Notes under the pieces: generated by a model
The model's input: the letters and a program-made list of their open reading frames with translations, nothing else
Told to the model about the DNA's origin: nothing
Database searches by the model: none
Position numbers and translations under genes: made by a program
Part shown: piece after piece, positions 9,933-22,715 of the stretch
How the letters are laid out: each line of letters opens with the position of its first letter
Position numbering within the stretch: the first letter of the stretch is position 1
NCBI GenBank assembly: GCA_963281155.1
Contig: CAUJLY010000006.1
Span: 7,812,001-7,876,000, forward strand
Direction: 5' to 3'
Length of the DNA: 64,000 nt
Source: Rhabditophanes sp. KR3021
Taxonomy: Eukaryota; Nematoda; Chromadorea; Rhabditida; Alloionematidae

Positions 9933-12397
9933 CTACTTTACTTTAATAAGACACACATAAAAATATTAATTAGTGTACACAAATGAAATAATCACCTATT
10001 CAACTTATATATTAGTGAACCACCTACTTGGTATTAAAAAATTGTCAAAAATATTTATTTTAAGGCTGCATGGTCACGATTAGTTCTAAAATAGTGGTAT
10101 TTTTGTTGGCAGACCGTTATAGTGTCCATAGTCTTTATTTGACATACAAAAGTTTTTTAGAAGCTCTCTGGGTTTTTCAACCCAACATTCAACCTTTTTG
10201 AAATTGGTTTAGTATTTAACTAATACGGTGCAACTATTCAAAGTAGGGCACTGTAAATTGATTTAAAATGCCAAATCCTGTGTAAAAGAAATTTTTATTA
10301 GGAGAAAATGATTAATGACTATTTTAATATAACCACTATATATGCAAGTGGACATGGGATAAATGGAATTTATCTACGGATTAAGGGATAGATATCTATA
10401 AAATTTTTAATTCCTTCTAATCTGAAATGTAAGGCATTGAATAGCTTCATCAAATATTACGAATTAGACACTACATTGGGAAGCTTATTGGTCAAAGATA
10501 ATACTTTAAATTTAGTAATATTTCTAGTAGTAATACTAACATGTAATAGTTGTACATAAGCACTATATTAATATGGCGACAAATGTACGATATTTGATGA
10601 CAATCATATGGCGTCTATGGAAAAGAGAACAAATTAGGTAAAATGTTGCTTCGATAATGATATATGCCAAGACTTTGAAGGTAACATTTCAAAAATAAAA
10701 ATCTAAGCCACACTCAGTCTTTGTACTTGGTAATTATTTAAAATGGATCGCACAATATATTATCATACTGAAGTTTTAGAAAAATGATTGCAATTTGTGT
10801 ATGAGCTTATAAGAGTAATAATTTAATGAACCTATATCTCAATACACTGCTTTAAGAACAAAATAAGAGATCCTTAGTCAACCAAATATACGGTAGAATT
10901 TAAACAACAAATAAGATATTTTTAAATTCCAATTCAAAAATGTGAAAATACCTGTGTTAAAATATCTATACGATAAAAAACTAATACCGTATACTTACAT
11001 ATTAACCATGCCAAAAAAGCGCTTTTTACAGATCTTTTTAGCCGATATTTAGATCTCCAAATAAATCTAGATAAATTGTGAAAAAACAATTTTCTGACGA
11101 TCATCTTTACATATAATCTAGGGGATTGGTAGTTGCACATTGATTTATTTATTGTAACACAAAATATTAATTCTTTTGTCTTACAATAGATTAGGGCTAC
11201 GTTCATACCCCTTTACATCAATCCCAGTTTTCTGTACACTGGTTTTTTACACCGATTAATATTTTTTAATAATGCCTTTTTATTAATAAAATACGATAAA
11301 ACACATAACTTGGACAACAATGACGGGAACCTTTTTGACGATTAAAAATGAAAACAGGTCTACAGAGGAAGACATGGGAGTATTAATTTTTTAGCTTCAT
11401 TCTTTAAAATAGAAAATAATGAGCAAGTCTTCCAAAAGTCCCCAAATTTCTTCCTTTTATAAAATTAAAATAAAGATCCACCATTAATGCTATCTTCTGA
11501 AGAGTGCTTTCGTCTTCGAGTTTTTATTGTAATAAAATATTTGTTGATAGTGAGGGATTCCTTTTCTTGATCCTATTTTTCATGCTACGAATAAGTTGCT
11601 CACCACCATCATACGTGATCACAATTATATTAGAAAAATTAAAATTGGATTTGTAAGAATACATGACTTCCCGCAAGAATTTAGTCCTGGCGGGATGTAT
11701 TGTCGGAGGACATATCCACCTTCACTTCTAAGTTCAATTAATCCAAGTTTTAAATTGTTTGTGGTCTTACAAATAAAAAAGTAAATACAAATTACATTAC
11801 CTGACCACCATATGCAATTTGGACTCAGTATGATTGAAAACTACATATTTCATGAAAAAAATTATTAGGCAAGTTTAAAAAACTAAAAAAATGTGAGTTT
11901 CATTTTGATCTTAACAGTAGTTTTTCAAAACCTTTTGTTTTTCTAAAGCAATGGAAGCATTCAATCCTACTATATTTGCAATATTTATTATATAAGCATA
12001 ATACGAACTTTCAGATTCCTTGACTTATTTATCAACACTCAAAAATAATTGTATGGATATTCATTATAAATCCCAAAAAATTTTAAACTTTTTACTTTAG
12101 ACCACAATCTGGATTGTAATATTGTGAATATTTCTAATATGGCAACTGATTACAGGGAGATTATTACAACGTCAGAAGTGTCCCACACGGATACTACCTT
12201 TACCCTTGGTATACTCTATACGCTAATAAACATTATATCCCCAAGCCTGTCAGTCACTAACAAGAAGCTTCGTTTATCCAAAAAATCAAGTACATATTAA
12301 AACTTAAGTTGACTGTGCACAAAACACAGGAAATGATGTTAAATTTTTATTATAAACAATTTATATTCAATGATATGAAGTGAAAAATGAATCATCA
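9933..12397. other. 2.5 kb intergenic region, no supported gene
   Basis: Lies at the 3' sides of two convergent genes. Frames open at 10934-11206 (-) and 11596-11784 (+) have AT-driven composition without splice or start context. A slightly GC-richer island around 11640-11740 contains a 22-codon ATG frame but nothing recognisable. The poly(A) signal for the MAGI gene lies at 12346-12351. Confidence 0.5.
12346..12351 (-). terminator. poly(A) signal of the MAGI gene
   Basis: AATAAA on the minus strand (TTTATT on plus), 47 bases after the MAGI stop codon. Confidence 0.5.
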
Positions 12398-15300
12398 TTA
12401 AGCAAATACCTTTCTGCAAATAAGCAATGTCACTTCTGAACTATCTTTTATAAGCTCAATAGCTCTTGCATGTGTCATTTCTTTTGTTGAAAATCCATTT
12501 ATCTCTCTAATTTGATCAGCAACTCTAAGACGGCCATCAGCAGCAGCAGGGCCAACTTCAGCAATTTTTAAGATGTATAAAGGCATCTTCATAAATTCCC
12601 ATCCCCCACGAATTGAGAATCCAAATCCACGGTCACTTTTAGCCAATTTTATCGAAATTAGAGACTCCGACGAGTAAGGCCTTTCTTCTGGTGTCTGGCG
12701 ATTGTATGGCAAGTTAAAAGCAGAAAAAGTAGAACCATCATAATTGCTATGCTCGTAGATTCCATTAATTTGTTTATTACTTTCGTAATGTGACCTTTCT
12801 TCACTTACATTGTAGGCATTATTTAGCTGTTGCTTTTGGTGCGTACCATAAAAATTTGATTGTCTATACTGGCCATCATATTCCGAACCATCTTTAATAC
12901 TATCATTATTTAATTTGAATTTTTGCGAATACTCGTGATTATCATTGAAAAGGCCATACTGTTCAATATCTAATCTTCCTTTGGGGTCAATTGTTAAGAT
13001 CACGATATTTCCACAATTTTTGAAAAGACTTATCGCTTCTGCATGACTTAAATTGTAGGTGGGGATGCCATTGACGGCTACTACATGGTCTCCGATGAAT
13101 AACTTTCCGCAATTAACTGATGGTGAATCTCGAAGGAAATTGCCTATATACTTTCCTTTCATCTCTTGCAATGATACTATTACACACCCAAACTCTTCCT
13201 CATCTCTTTTGACGAGGGTAACATCGTAAAAATGCTGCTGCTCCCAATTTAGATTCTGACCAATTGGCAAGGAAGCAGATCGCGGAATAAATGGTTGGTC
13301 TGAATTTCTTTTGATAAGCAATTTGATGTGTCCATTTTCGGCTGCTTTTTTGATAAGATTGACGGCGTGTGAGTGGGAGAAGCCTATCACGGGAGTATTA
13401 TCTATTTGAGTAATTACATCGTTTACTCGCAGACGGCCATCAAGTTCAGCAGCTCCGTTTTTGACTATTTCACTAACACTTAATTCTAGATTAGCTTCGC
13501 TGCCTCCTGTCAATCTAAAGCCGAATCCATCTGGTTTTTTCATTAAGTTAACTGTTATTGGACGAGATAGGGCTGTGTTGTTGAGAGGGACGTAAGAGGG
13601 GACATTGTTAAAACCCAGAGTTGTATTTGATTGCCGTAACCTACTTCCTGATTCTTCGTGTCGAGTTGAACGCATACTTTGGTAGTTTGAACTTGCATTT
13701 ATACTCTCAATACTTGGTCTATCGTAATGCCTTCGTCCATTCATGGTATTGCTTCCTTTAGGGGCAGGCGTTTTCGAACGTGGATTAATGGTGATGTTTG
13801 ATTTTGTTGTACCTTCTCCGTATCTGAAAGCAGCTGTGGGTGTTCTTGAACGATGTCTTGTGGTTGCCATGCGTTTAACTACTAGTCCAATTGTTGTGTT
13901 AGGCTGTATTTCCTGTAATTTTCTAATGACATTGTGGTGGGCTCTTCCCTGAATGTCTTCTCCATCAACTTCCAAAATTACATCGCCCTCATGTAGCTCG
14001 GGACACTGACCGAAATTGTGAATGTTGGCAATTTGATGTCCTAGACTGGTATCAGTAATTGTAAAACCAAAATTGGCATGGTTTTTGGTGACATTTACAG
14101 GAATGTATTGGTAGTTATTCTGAAATTCGGCCGATGTGGCATATACATTTTCGGTGATAACTTTATTGTTTGCTGGGATGTTAAGAGCGTACCCACGGCA
14201 AATTTCCAAATTGACAGCTTCTCCGATATCTAGACTCCTACACACCTTAATGACATCATTTTGATGAGCTCCGAGCATTAGTTGATCATTGATAGATACT
14301 AGGACATCTCCACTCTTCAAGACACCATTTGCGTCAGCTGGTCCTCCAGGGATGATATTTTTAATTTGTATAAACTCAGGTTCAATGTTGTTGCTGTCAT
14401 TTCCAATAAGTGAGAATCCGAAACCTTTGGGCCCTTTGATAATAGAAGTACTGATGAAACGTCCATTTAACTTGGCAGGATCCGTAGTAAATGAATAAAA
14501 TTGACTACTACTTTCATTCCAACGATTGTCTAACATTTTTGATCCAGCACCATAACTTTGGGTGGTATGAAGAGGAGGCAATCTTGGTTTTGGTAGGAAC
14601 GTACTAGATGTGGTGATTGTGCTGGCTTGATAAATAGCTTTTTTGGGATTAGTGGAGTAATGGGTTGAGACTGGGGCTGTGTTGTATACATTGACGGATT
14701 TATTTGTTTTGAGAACAGAATCGTCCAAACTTGTCTCAACATTTTGACTTGTCTCTACAGCTTTCACCTTTTTCCTTGTAGATGTGTTACTTTCATAAAG
14801 GGGAACTGCGGCAGTAGAAGGCTTTTCATGCTGAGTTGTCTTATTTACATGACTAAAAAATATAACATCTTCAAACAAGCTGTTTGGCATAATCTTTTTA
14901 TGATTTGTGTTAACTTTTAAACAAAATATATTCAAGTATATTTATATAGAATAATGCTGTATTAATAGCAGCTCCAGAGGAATATCCTTAAAATGAGTGA
15001 GTCAATACATATGTATTATTTGAGATGTCGAAAAATGGTTGTACTAAGCATAACGCTCACAAGGATTAGTATGTTATTGTTTGGAAGAAGTAAAGTATTT
15101 TAACAAGGAGGAAAGATGTTCGTACAAAATTAAAATACAATTTAAAATGGTAGAGAAAAGATGTTGTCTTGTATCCAGCTAAGTAATGATGGTGACTCGA
15201 AGTAAGTACATTAAAAAGGGATAATGAATATGTATTTATGTATAGTAAGTTTATAATAAAAGGATAAGATTAAAGTTAAATTTAGTTCAAACATGATCTG

Positions 15301-18300
15301 AGTTGATTATAAAAAATATGTAAATATATTTTGAGGGAATGATAAAATTAAGAAATAAATTTAGCTAATATGACAGATTGGCTTTTACATACAAATGCAT
15401 TGAAATCAGGCGGAATATAATGTAATATTATGTGTTATGAGGGCAACATTTGTAACTATAGGAAAGTTTCTCATTTTATGTAGTAAATAACAAATTTAAT
15501 AAGATTTATGTGGCTTTTTAAAGAAAATGACTATATGATAGAAAATGAACACATAGAGGGTCGTGGAAGAAGAAGTTGTTAGATGGTTGTGAAAGAATAT
15601 ATAAATATATGTATTAAATTCAATTCAATGATTTGATGGGTTAAATATGTCGTATCTCTTGCAAACTACATAACTACATAGATAATGATTGCATATTACT
15701 TAAACCATTTCTTTAAATTTATAGCTTTGTTTTTAGGAATGAAGTTCGAACTCATAAACGTACCCTCATTTAAAGCTAATTGATGTGACTTTTATTGTTA
15801 CTTCGCATCATAAAACAAGAGGTACCTTGTCAAGCGTTGCGACATTAAAATGTTTAAATTTTGATAAGATAATAGAGTTGCAGTAAGTTTTGTAAAATGT
15901 TTTAAACCCTAACTTACTCGACATAAAAAGTTCCAACTTTTGAGTCTTCCGCTTTTTCCCAACCTTTTGGTAAATCTCTAGGATCATCCCACTGAGTCGT
16001 TCCCATATTATGACTGAAAGTTTAGTTCATATTGTGTAAAATTGGTTCAACTTATAAATAATGACTTACTTGACAAAATATTTTTCTCCGTTGTCAGAAT
16101 AAGCAACTTCCCAGTTGGGTGGTAATGGTCCATTTGTATCAGATATCATATTCGCATTGCGTGGCACAGGAGTTCCGTATAGATGTCCTCAAATGAATTG
16201 CCAATTAATTAAGGATCAATTTAGTTTACTACACAAAGCGACAAAAAAATACAAGAATGTGGGGTTGATAAATTAAGCGACGATTGAAAATAAGATGTAT
16301 ATAGTCATTATTAGTAAAAATGATAAAAGCTTGGACTGTTATCATTTACGAATAATCGGAAGCGCTTGCTTTCTAAAACACTTTTATATCTCAACATTTT
16401 GCATTATGTCAAATGGAAGAAGCTTTTCAACCTTAAATACTATATTTTTATGTGTCCTGTACCCGGCTTGATATATTTTAAGTATTTCGTTTGGGTAGTT
16501 TAAGCTTTTGGTGAAAAAGTCCCAAAACTATTATGTTTAATATAAGAAGTAATGGATGAGTATCGCAAATTTCGTATTTAGTTTTATGTGGTTATGTTTG
16601 GTTATATCTAGTTGTTTTGGGAAATTGTTATATGTATCATAATAAATGTGAGAAGATATTATTGTATTTTTGGGAACGTGTGAAATGTAATGGCCTATTC
16701 AAATATGTGATAAAAAAATCAACAACTGAAATAGAAGTAAGTAGTGGCCTCACTAAATAAGAACTATAGGGAGAGAAGTGTTGATTTAAATAGTTCAAAT
16801 TAAATATTGCGGTAACGAGCAATTTATGAGCAGTTTATTGGGCGATTTTCGAAGCTAATATCTAAGATGGCAGGTCATTATAGACCCGTAAAATCTTTTC
16901 ATCAAACAATGATCTTAGAGAGATCGATTCAATTTGTTTTGACAATGAAAGGCAGCTTTAAAATTAGGTGCCTGTTTAAGAAAGTGTCATTTTGGTGGTA
17001 GCTTAATAAACATTAATAGCCTAACACTCTTTTAATATTTCGATATATTATTTGAGACAGCCAAACTCTGAATGCTTAGAGGACTTGTTAACTCTCCACT
17101 TTGATTAATAGGGTAAACTTTATATGTTTATTATATCTACATATATATTCGTTGGTGGTAACTGATATTCAATAGTAATGTTCACTTAAATTTACTTTTA
17201 ATCACACTTAAATACACCGAAATAAACTAGAAAAAGATTATGAGTAGTGATTATGTAATGTACCAAATAATTAGTAATATCTTTATTATTTAATCTATTT
17301 GATACATTATTACATTTAATGCATTTAATAATTCAGTCTTATGTTTGTATTGATAAGAGTAATTTGTCGATGGAATAACGAGAAAATTTTGAAAAGGCAG
17401 CCTGGAGTATTTTATTAAAATATAAAAGATGATTTGGTCACCTTACAAATAGCCTGAACCATCGTCTAAAAATTTTGGGATGAAAGCGTACAAAAGACGT
17501 TTGACTATTACAATAAATAAGTGTATGTATGTGTATATGTGTGCATATATGGTCCGTTATAATAAACTGATGTTAATGTGTGATGGTAGAAAACATATGA
17601 AAAGTACTTAATATTAACAAGATTGATTTAAGAGCATACAATAATATAATCTACAATTGTTGTCTGCAAGAGCACGAGTCTTTTTTGGGCATGAGAGATA
17701 AGGCATAACAATCAAAATGCAATTACTTTGGCACGAAGATGGGGGGTACTAAAGGTACATTGTGTGTGGGAATAAATGTTAATTCGTGAATAGAGGGATA
17801 TGAATGTGTTGAACGTTTTTATTTTATACAGTCTCACACTCCAACACATCTCATCTAAAATACTCGCCAAGAAAAAGTGTGCATATAGAGATACGTGTAT
17901 GTTCATTTGATTGGGATGGTGATGATGATGAATAAAAGTATGAGTATAATTTTGTATCGGCAGAGGAAGAGGTTTTTCTTTGCTCAAAACCCATGTAAAA
18001 TTTATGCGCAAATGAACTTTAAATAGACAAAAAATGTATTTTTCATGCCTGACAAAGAGAGAAGAATGTGATCGCCAGTCAAGACGATTACATATGTTGT
18101 GTAAGTGTTTAATCTATTAAAAAAGCATGAAAAGGTGTGTAAACAAACATTATACAAAGTATAAAAATGTGTCAAATCTTTAAAAGTCAGCTCAATGTGT
18201 AATCAAATAATTTAAATTTAAAAATTAGCACGAATTTAGGGGGGTGATCAAAGCTTATGAATACACAACTCAACAAATAGGCGATGATATGATATATTTA

Positions 18301-20136
18301 TTGTAATTTAAACCAAGAAAGCTTTGTGTGTTGAAACGGTTTTGTCTAAGTCTAAGAGATCAGCAAAATAGTTACCTCTTATCGTTAGGGATACAAAAAA
18401 TAATAGTACGGGCTACACATAATTCAGTATGGTTTTGTTATTGTTGGTTTTATATGAATTGACATATGAAAACAGGAAAATATAGGTTAATATGCGTATA
18501 TCAATTTTTAAGTTTATATTTTTTGTTGTTATCACGAAAATGAATAAGGATGTTGAGGATAAAAAATAAACGTTCAAGTTATAACAAGTAGTGGCTTAAT
18601 ATTGATATAAAGGTATGATGACTCTTATAAATAATTACTCTTAAATAAAATTGTTTTGTGAAAGCCAACTGAATTGACAGCACTTATCATTCAAGGTGTA
18701 ATTAGGGCCTCTTAATTGGTGATTAATATAGAAACAATAAAACGATAATAGTAAGAAATAGTTAAGGCATATGGATAATGATGTGACTCAGAATATTAAT
18801 GACAAGAAGTCGTTTAAAACTTTTTCATTCAAAAAGATTGCAATCTGTGTCATAAAAAAGATAAATTAGCTTTATTTTAATATTTAATGCGTGGAACATG
18901 GATTTACTTATCAAACCTTTCATGATTCATATAAAAATTCAGACTGCCAAAATGTGAGTATCTTCTAAAAAATATTCTAAAATACTTATTGACAATGATA
19001 AAATTCAGTCATAAAATAGGGAGTTCAATTGAAATTAATTCCAAAATATCAATTACCATAAATGGCAACTTATTGTACTTTATTCTAGCAAACAATAAAA
19101 TGAATGTGTGAAAGTGTTCTACATAAATAAACAAATTTATTTATTTTTACTCTCTTTTTATGGTGAATAAATTTATTTTTGTTTGTTCCCAATGAATGAT
19201 TATTTGTTTTAACATGTTTAGCTTAGCTTTTTTAAAAAAAGGTGATTGTAAAGGGTTGAAGGCAAATAAAAAAGGAAGTGATGGTTGTTATAAATTAAAA
19301 AATCGGTGTACAAACAAAGAATAAATAGATTGAAAATATTACCTTTAAACTCTCCATACTCAAGCAGCATTCCGTTGCTCCTTAAAAAGTCAAAATCTTC
19401 CTTTGATACGTGATTGTAGTATTGTTGATTGCCTTCCTTGTTTGGTTCGATTTCCTTTGTTGTATCTGAAAAGAGCAAAACACAAACAAAACATTATTTA
19501 TATATAGGTAGATGTATAGATGTAAATCAAAACTCCTTTGAGCTTAGGTAAAGCAAAGGAGCGGTGTTACTAAGATATGGTAGATGTTTATAAACTCACA
19601 AGGAACGTTGTTTGTGTAAATATTGTTGCGAATTATGTGATGAAGACCAATGTATTGAGAATCACTGAGTATCATTGACAAATCAAGTGGAATAGTATCA
19701 GCAGGTAAGATTGTAAGACATATCTGCGCAAGGTGTGTAAATGTGTCATCAAGCATAGTTAATGCTTCATTCTGTGTTAAACCAGGAAATAATCTGAACT
19801 AATTGTATGAGACTATAGAATATATAATTAATACCTGTTTTCAATGCTAATTAAAATGTCGCCAACATTCAATTGCTCTGATATATTTGAATCTACAATT
19901 GCTTCAATTGCCACTAATAAACCATTTTCTGCACCTGGTCCAATCAAAAAAGGCATCGTTTGAAGGTTGTTATTAATTAATACTGTCTTTGCGTTAATTA
20001 ATAGATCCTTTTCGGAAGTTTCTTGAATTGACTTGTCTATATCATTTATGCAATTGTCTAATTCTTCCAAAACGTCGTCTAGCAAATCAGCATCATCATC
20101 GACACCTGTCTCGGACATTTCACTGATCGGCTCCAT
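12398..20136 (-). CDS. magi-1: MAGI-family membrane-associated guanylate kinase, inverted (full length)
   Basis: Junction and synapse scaffold that clusters receptors, adhesion proteins and PTEN-like partners at the membrane (family knowledge). Rebuilt from six exons, all phase-consistent: 20136..19835, 19793..19600, 19465..19343, 16187..16070, 16013..15918 and 14852..12398, giving 1095 residues. Domain order is PDZ0 (about 50-150, GAENGLLVAIEAI ... LNVGDILISIENR), a short guanylate-kinase-like remnant (about 150-215: IIRNNIYTNNVPYTTKEI ... SNGMLLEYGEFKGHLYGTP), WW1 (LPPNWEVAYSDNGEKYFVNHN), WW2 (LPKGWEKAEDSKVGTFYVDH), then five PDZ domains at about 405-500, 523-610, 707-795, 818-905 and 1007-1095. 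The guanylate kinase part has no P-loop, as is usual for MAGI proteins. WW2 is split by a 1.07 kb intron, which hides the N-terminal half from simple frame reading. The C terminus ends with PDZ5, as in other MAGI proteins. Confidence 0.93.
14853..15917 (-). other. MAGI intron splitting WW2 (1.07 kb)
   Basis: Donor gtaagt after FYV(GA) and acceptor tttttag; the split codon restores Asp of the WW2 segment YVDHVNKTTQ. No other feature seen inside. Confidence 0.85.
16188..19342 (-). other. large MAGI intron (3.2 kb)
   Basis: Donor gtaata after GEFK and acceptor atttgag before HLYGTP. AT-rich. Frames open at 16637-16822 and 17712-18011 (-) look like chance. It is the longest intron in the window and could hold regulatory DNA, but no element is identified. 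Confidence 0.8.
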
Positions 20137-20954
20137 TTTATCTCCAGGCTTTCTTAATTAGTTTGTTATTTGCTATGATACGGTATGTTGATATGTCTTT
20201 ATAATTAAAAAATAATAGTTACTTGGGTTTTTAATTAGAAAAGCTATCTTGTAGAGAGGTTAATAGATCAAAGGAAACAATATAAACAGTACTGATGAGT
20301 GAACAGCAAATATAACTTACATATATCGTTTTATTTAATAAATAGATAGTTCCCAAGCTTAACGCAACAGCGAAACCAAATATCTTTTCGAAATAATAAC
20401 TTCAGTAGTTATGTATGTAGATAATGATATTGAAACAATACATTTGCTATTTTTCTCTAGTTCGGCATTTTTGATTTGATCAGGATGAATGGTGAGATAT
20501 ATCCAGTATACGTAAGAGAGTACATCTATTTGAAAAACAGCCACAAATATATTTGATGAATAGGAAGAAACTGGCAGAAAATATATATTACATAGGGCCA
20601 GCAATAATTATAATATAAATATATCTCTACACAATTTGTCGGTTTTTAGGTAAGGGCATAACGATACACATATCATTTTTATTTTACTCAATAGACCAGC
20701 TGTAGAAGTGGTCAAATAATATCATTTATATTAATCCTTTCAATCTAATAATTATAAGTATAGGTTCGAAAACTATTAACAAATATCGCATTTTGTTAGT
20801 TATTAAAATTAATTTTAGCTAATAAATAGATTTAGAACATAGATTTAATACATTTATTGCATAGAATCAACAAACTTGTTACATAAATTTAATAACTTTA
20901 TTGCTATGATCTAAATTACCAATTCAATTTGATTTGATTTTAACATATTTAGAA
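20137..20954. other. divergent (bidirectional) promoter region
   Basis: 818 bp between the start codons of the MAGI gene (-) and the CaaX-protein gene (+). AT-rich, with no TATA box at a convincing distance. An open frame at 20359-20604 (-) has no supporting context. Confidence 0.5.
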
Positions 20955-22715
20955 ATGGAAACTATCGTTGCTTCTCCACTCATCGCAAGACTTGTATTTG
21001 ACGAAGAAGACAGACTGCCACAGGAATACTTCGATGTCATTAAACAGGAGCAGGAAAAAGAAAAAGCTAAAGCATTCAAGAAAATAAATCCTAATGGTAA
21101 TTTGAATTCTTTCTAACACTTTTGTTTACCTTATTTAGAATGGTTGAAAGCTAAGGAATTTGTTCCAACAACTCCAAGATCATTAAAGAAGGCATTTTTG
21201 GCTGAAGCGTTTACACAACACCAAGACGCAGTTGATGCTTCTCAACCAAGTTTCCAAGAGTTTGTTCCATATCTAACAAATTACGACCCAAATATGTATT
21301 GTTATCCTTCCCCATGCCAACAGGAAGTGATTCCAGACTTTCCTTATTATCCAAACCAAAACAATTTACCACAGCATCTTTATAAAAATACTTTTTCCTC
21401 AACTTCTTCTCAATCTACTGGCTCAGGTAGTTCATTTAAAAAGCGCAAAAGACAACGTACTCGTAAAAGTAATAAAGGGATTCTTGGTCCAAAAGAAAAT
21501 TATCAAAATGCCCAGACAGCATTTGATAATATTTGCTCAAACAAATCGTTACTTACCTCAAAGTTATTTTTTTCCTCAGTTCCTGACTTAAATAAGATAA
21601 AAAATGATGGGATTAAGTTGCTATTGAAAAACAGCAACCAGTTATTATGCAAATCGTGCCCAAGTTTATCAGGAAAAGATATTCAGTTGTGGGAAGTTGT
21701 TTTGGTGAGTTATAAGTGATATTTTGAATAACAAATCTTTTAAGAAAAATATCCAATCATTGCACAATCAAACGAGCAGTAATGATTCAGAGGGAAAAAA
21801 GGCACTGAAAAGTGCTTTTGAAGGGGATGCAAGAGAAGCTAAGCAAGAATATGAAAAAGAAAATAATGTTAATTTGATTGCGTCTAGGCCATATCATCCC
21901 ATGCTATCATCAACATTTGAAACATTAGATGCCCTTACTTTGCAATCAATGGATGATGCTGTTCACTCAACGGGCATTTCGTCGTCAAAAGTCCGTAACT
22001 TGGAGAGACAATTAAATGGATTAAAGCTCGAAAATTCATTCAACGAACATACAATGGTCAAAAGAGTAAATGATTTGCCCATTCAGCACCAACTGCTTGA
22101 AACTAATCCGGCTTATGGTCAAAAAAGTTTGCAAACTGAGTTGGAAGAAATTGACGACTTAAAATTTAAACCTCTTATGACGGTGAGTAGTTAAAAATTT
22201 TAATGTTATGAATGTAAGTTTAATTATAATCTACTTTTTAGCATCATGGTTTTACACAACTGGACAAAACCAATTATCTAGTTGGAAAACATAATTTCAT
22301 GTCTACATATGATGTAATCGGAGGTGGAGTAGGAACAGCCACAATTGATCCATCCAAATATTATAATAAATATGTAAGGGTATATTTTTTGTTTGTTTAA
22401 TTCTTTTTTATCCAATCAAAAAATGTGTTGCTCTTGAACTTTCTTTCTTTTAGAATTATGAAACCAATTGCATCGATGGATGGGATAGTAGTGAGGGAAT
22501 TTTCGGAGACGTTGACTATCAGGTAAATTGCTCAAAATAAGATATTAAATCGTTTTTTGCGTATTTAATTTTAGAATGCTTTCAAACACTCATCAACTAA
22601 CCCCACCTCGCTGTGGTCTCGAATGCAATGGCTTTTTAAGCAAAAACGAAGTAACATTCGCAGAATAATACCCTCAGCCGATGAATCTAACAATGTTTGT
22701 TGTATAATCATGTAA
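20955..22715 (+). CDS. unrecognised protein with basic NLS-like patch and C-terminal CaaX box
   Basis: Six exons, every junction phase-consistent: 20955..21096, 21139..21704, 21745..22182, 22242..22373, 22454..22522 and 22575..22715 (introns 42, 40, 59, 80 and 52 bp), giving 495 residues. The ATG sits two bases after a tttag acceptor, as in trans-spliced nematode genes. Features: a charged N terminus (METIVASPLIARLVFDEEDR); two EFVP motifs, at residues about 54-57 (AKEFVPTTP) and 88-91 (SFQEFVPYL), reminiscent of the core of PAM2 motifs that bind poly(A)-binding protein; a basic cluster KKRKRQRTRK at 148-157; a Glu/Lys-rich middle; and a C terminus ending NNVCCIIM, whose last four residues CIIM form a CaaX prenylation box. 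I recognise no family. An amphipathic, lipid-anchored RNA-associated protein is possible but is inference only. Confidence 0.75.

Noticed and set aside
10934..11206. 90-codon frame on the minus strand
   Set aside because: Composition follows AT bias; no homology hint and no supporting signals.
11664..11735. 22-codon ATG frame (MTSRKNLVLAGCIVGG and onward) recalling small mitochondrial assembly proteins
   Set aside because: Too short, stops at once, and no in-phase downstream exon was found.
17712..18011. 99-codon frame on the minus strand within the large MAGI intron
   Set aside because: His/Pro-rich low complexity from repeated ATGATG-type DNA; no splice fit with MAGI exons.
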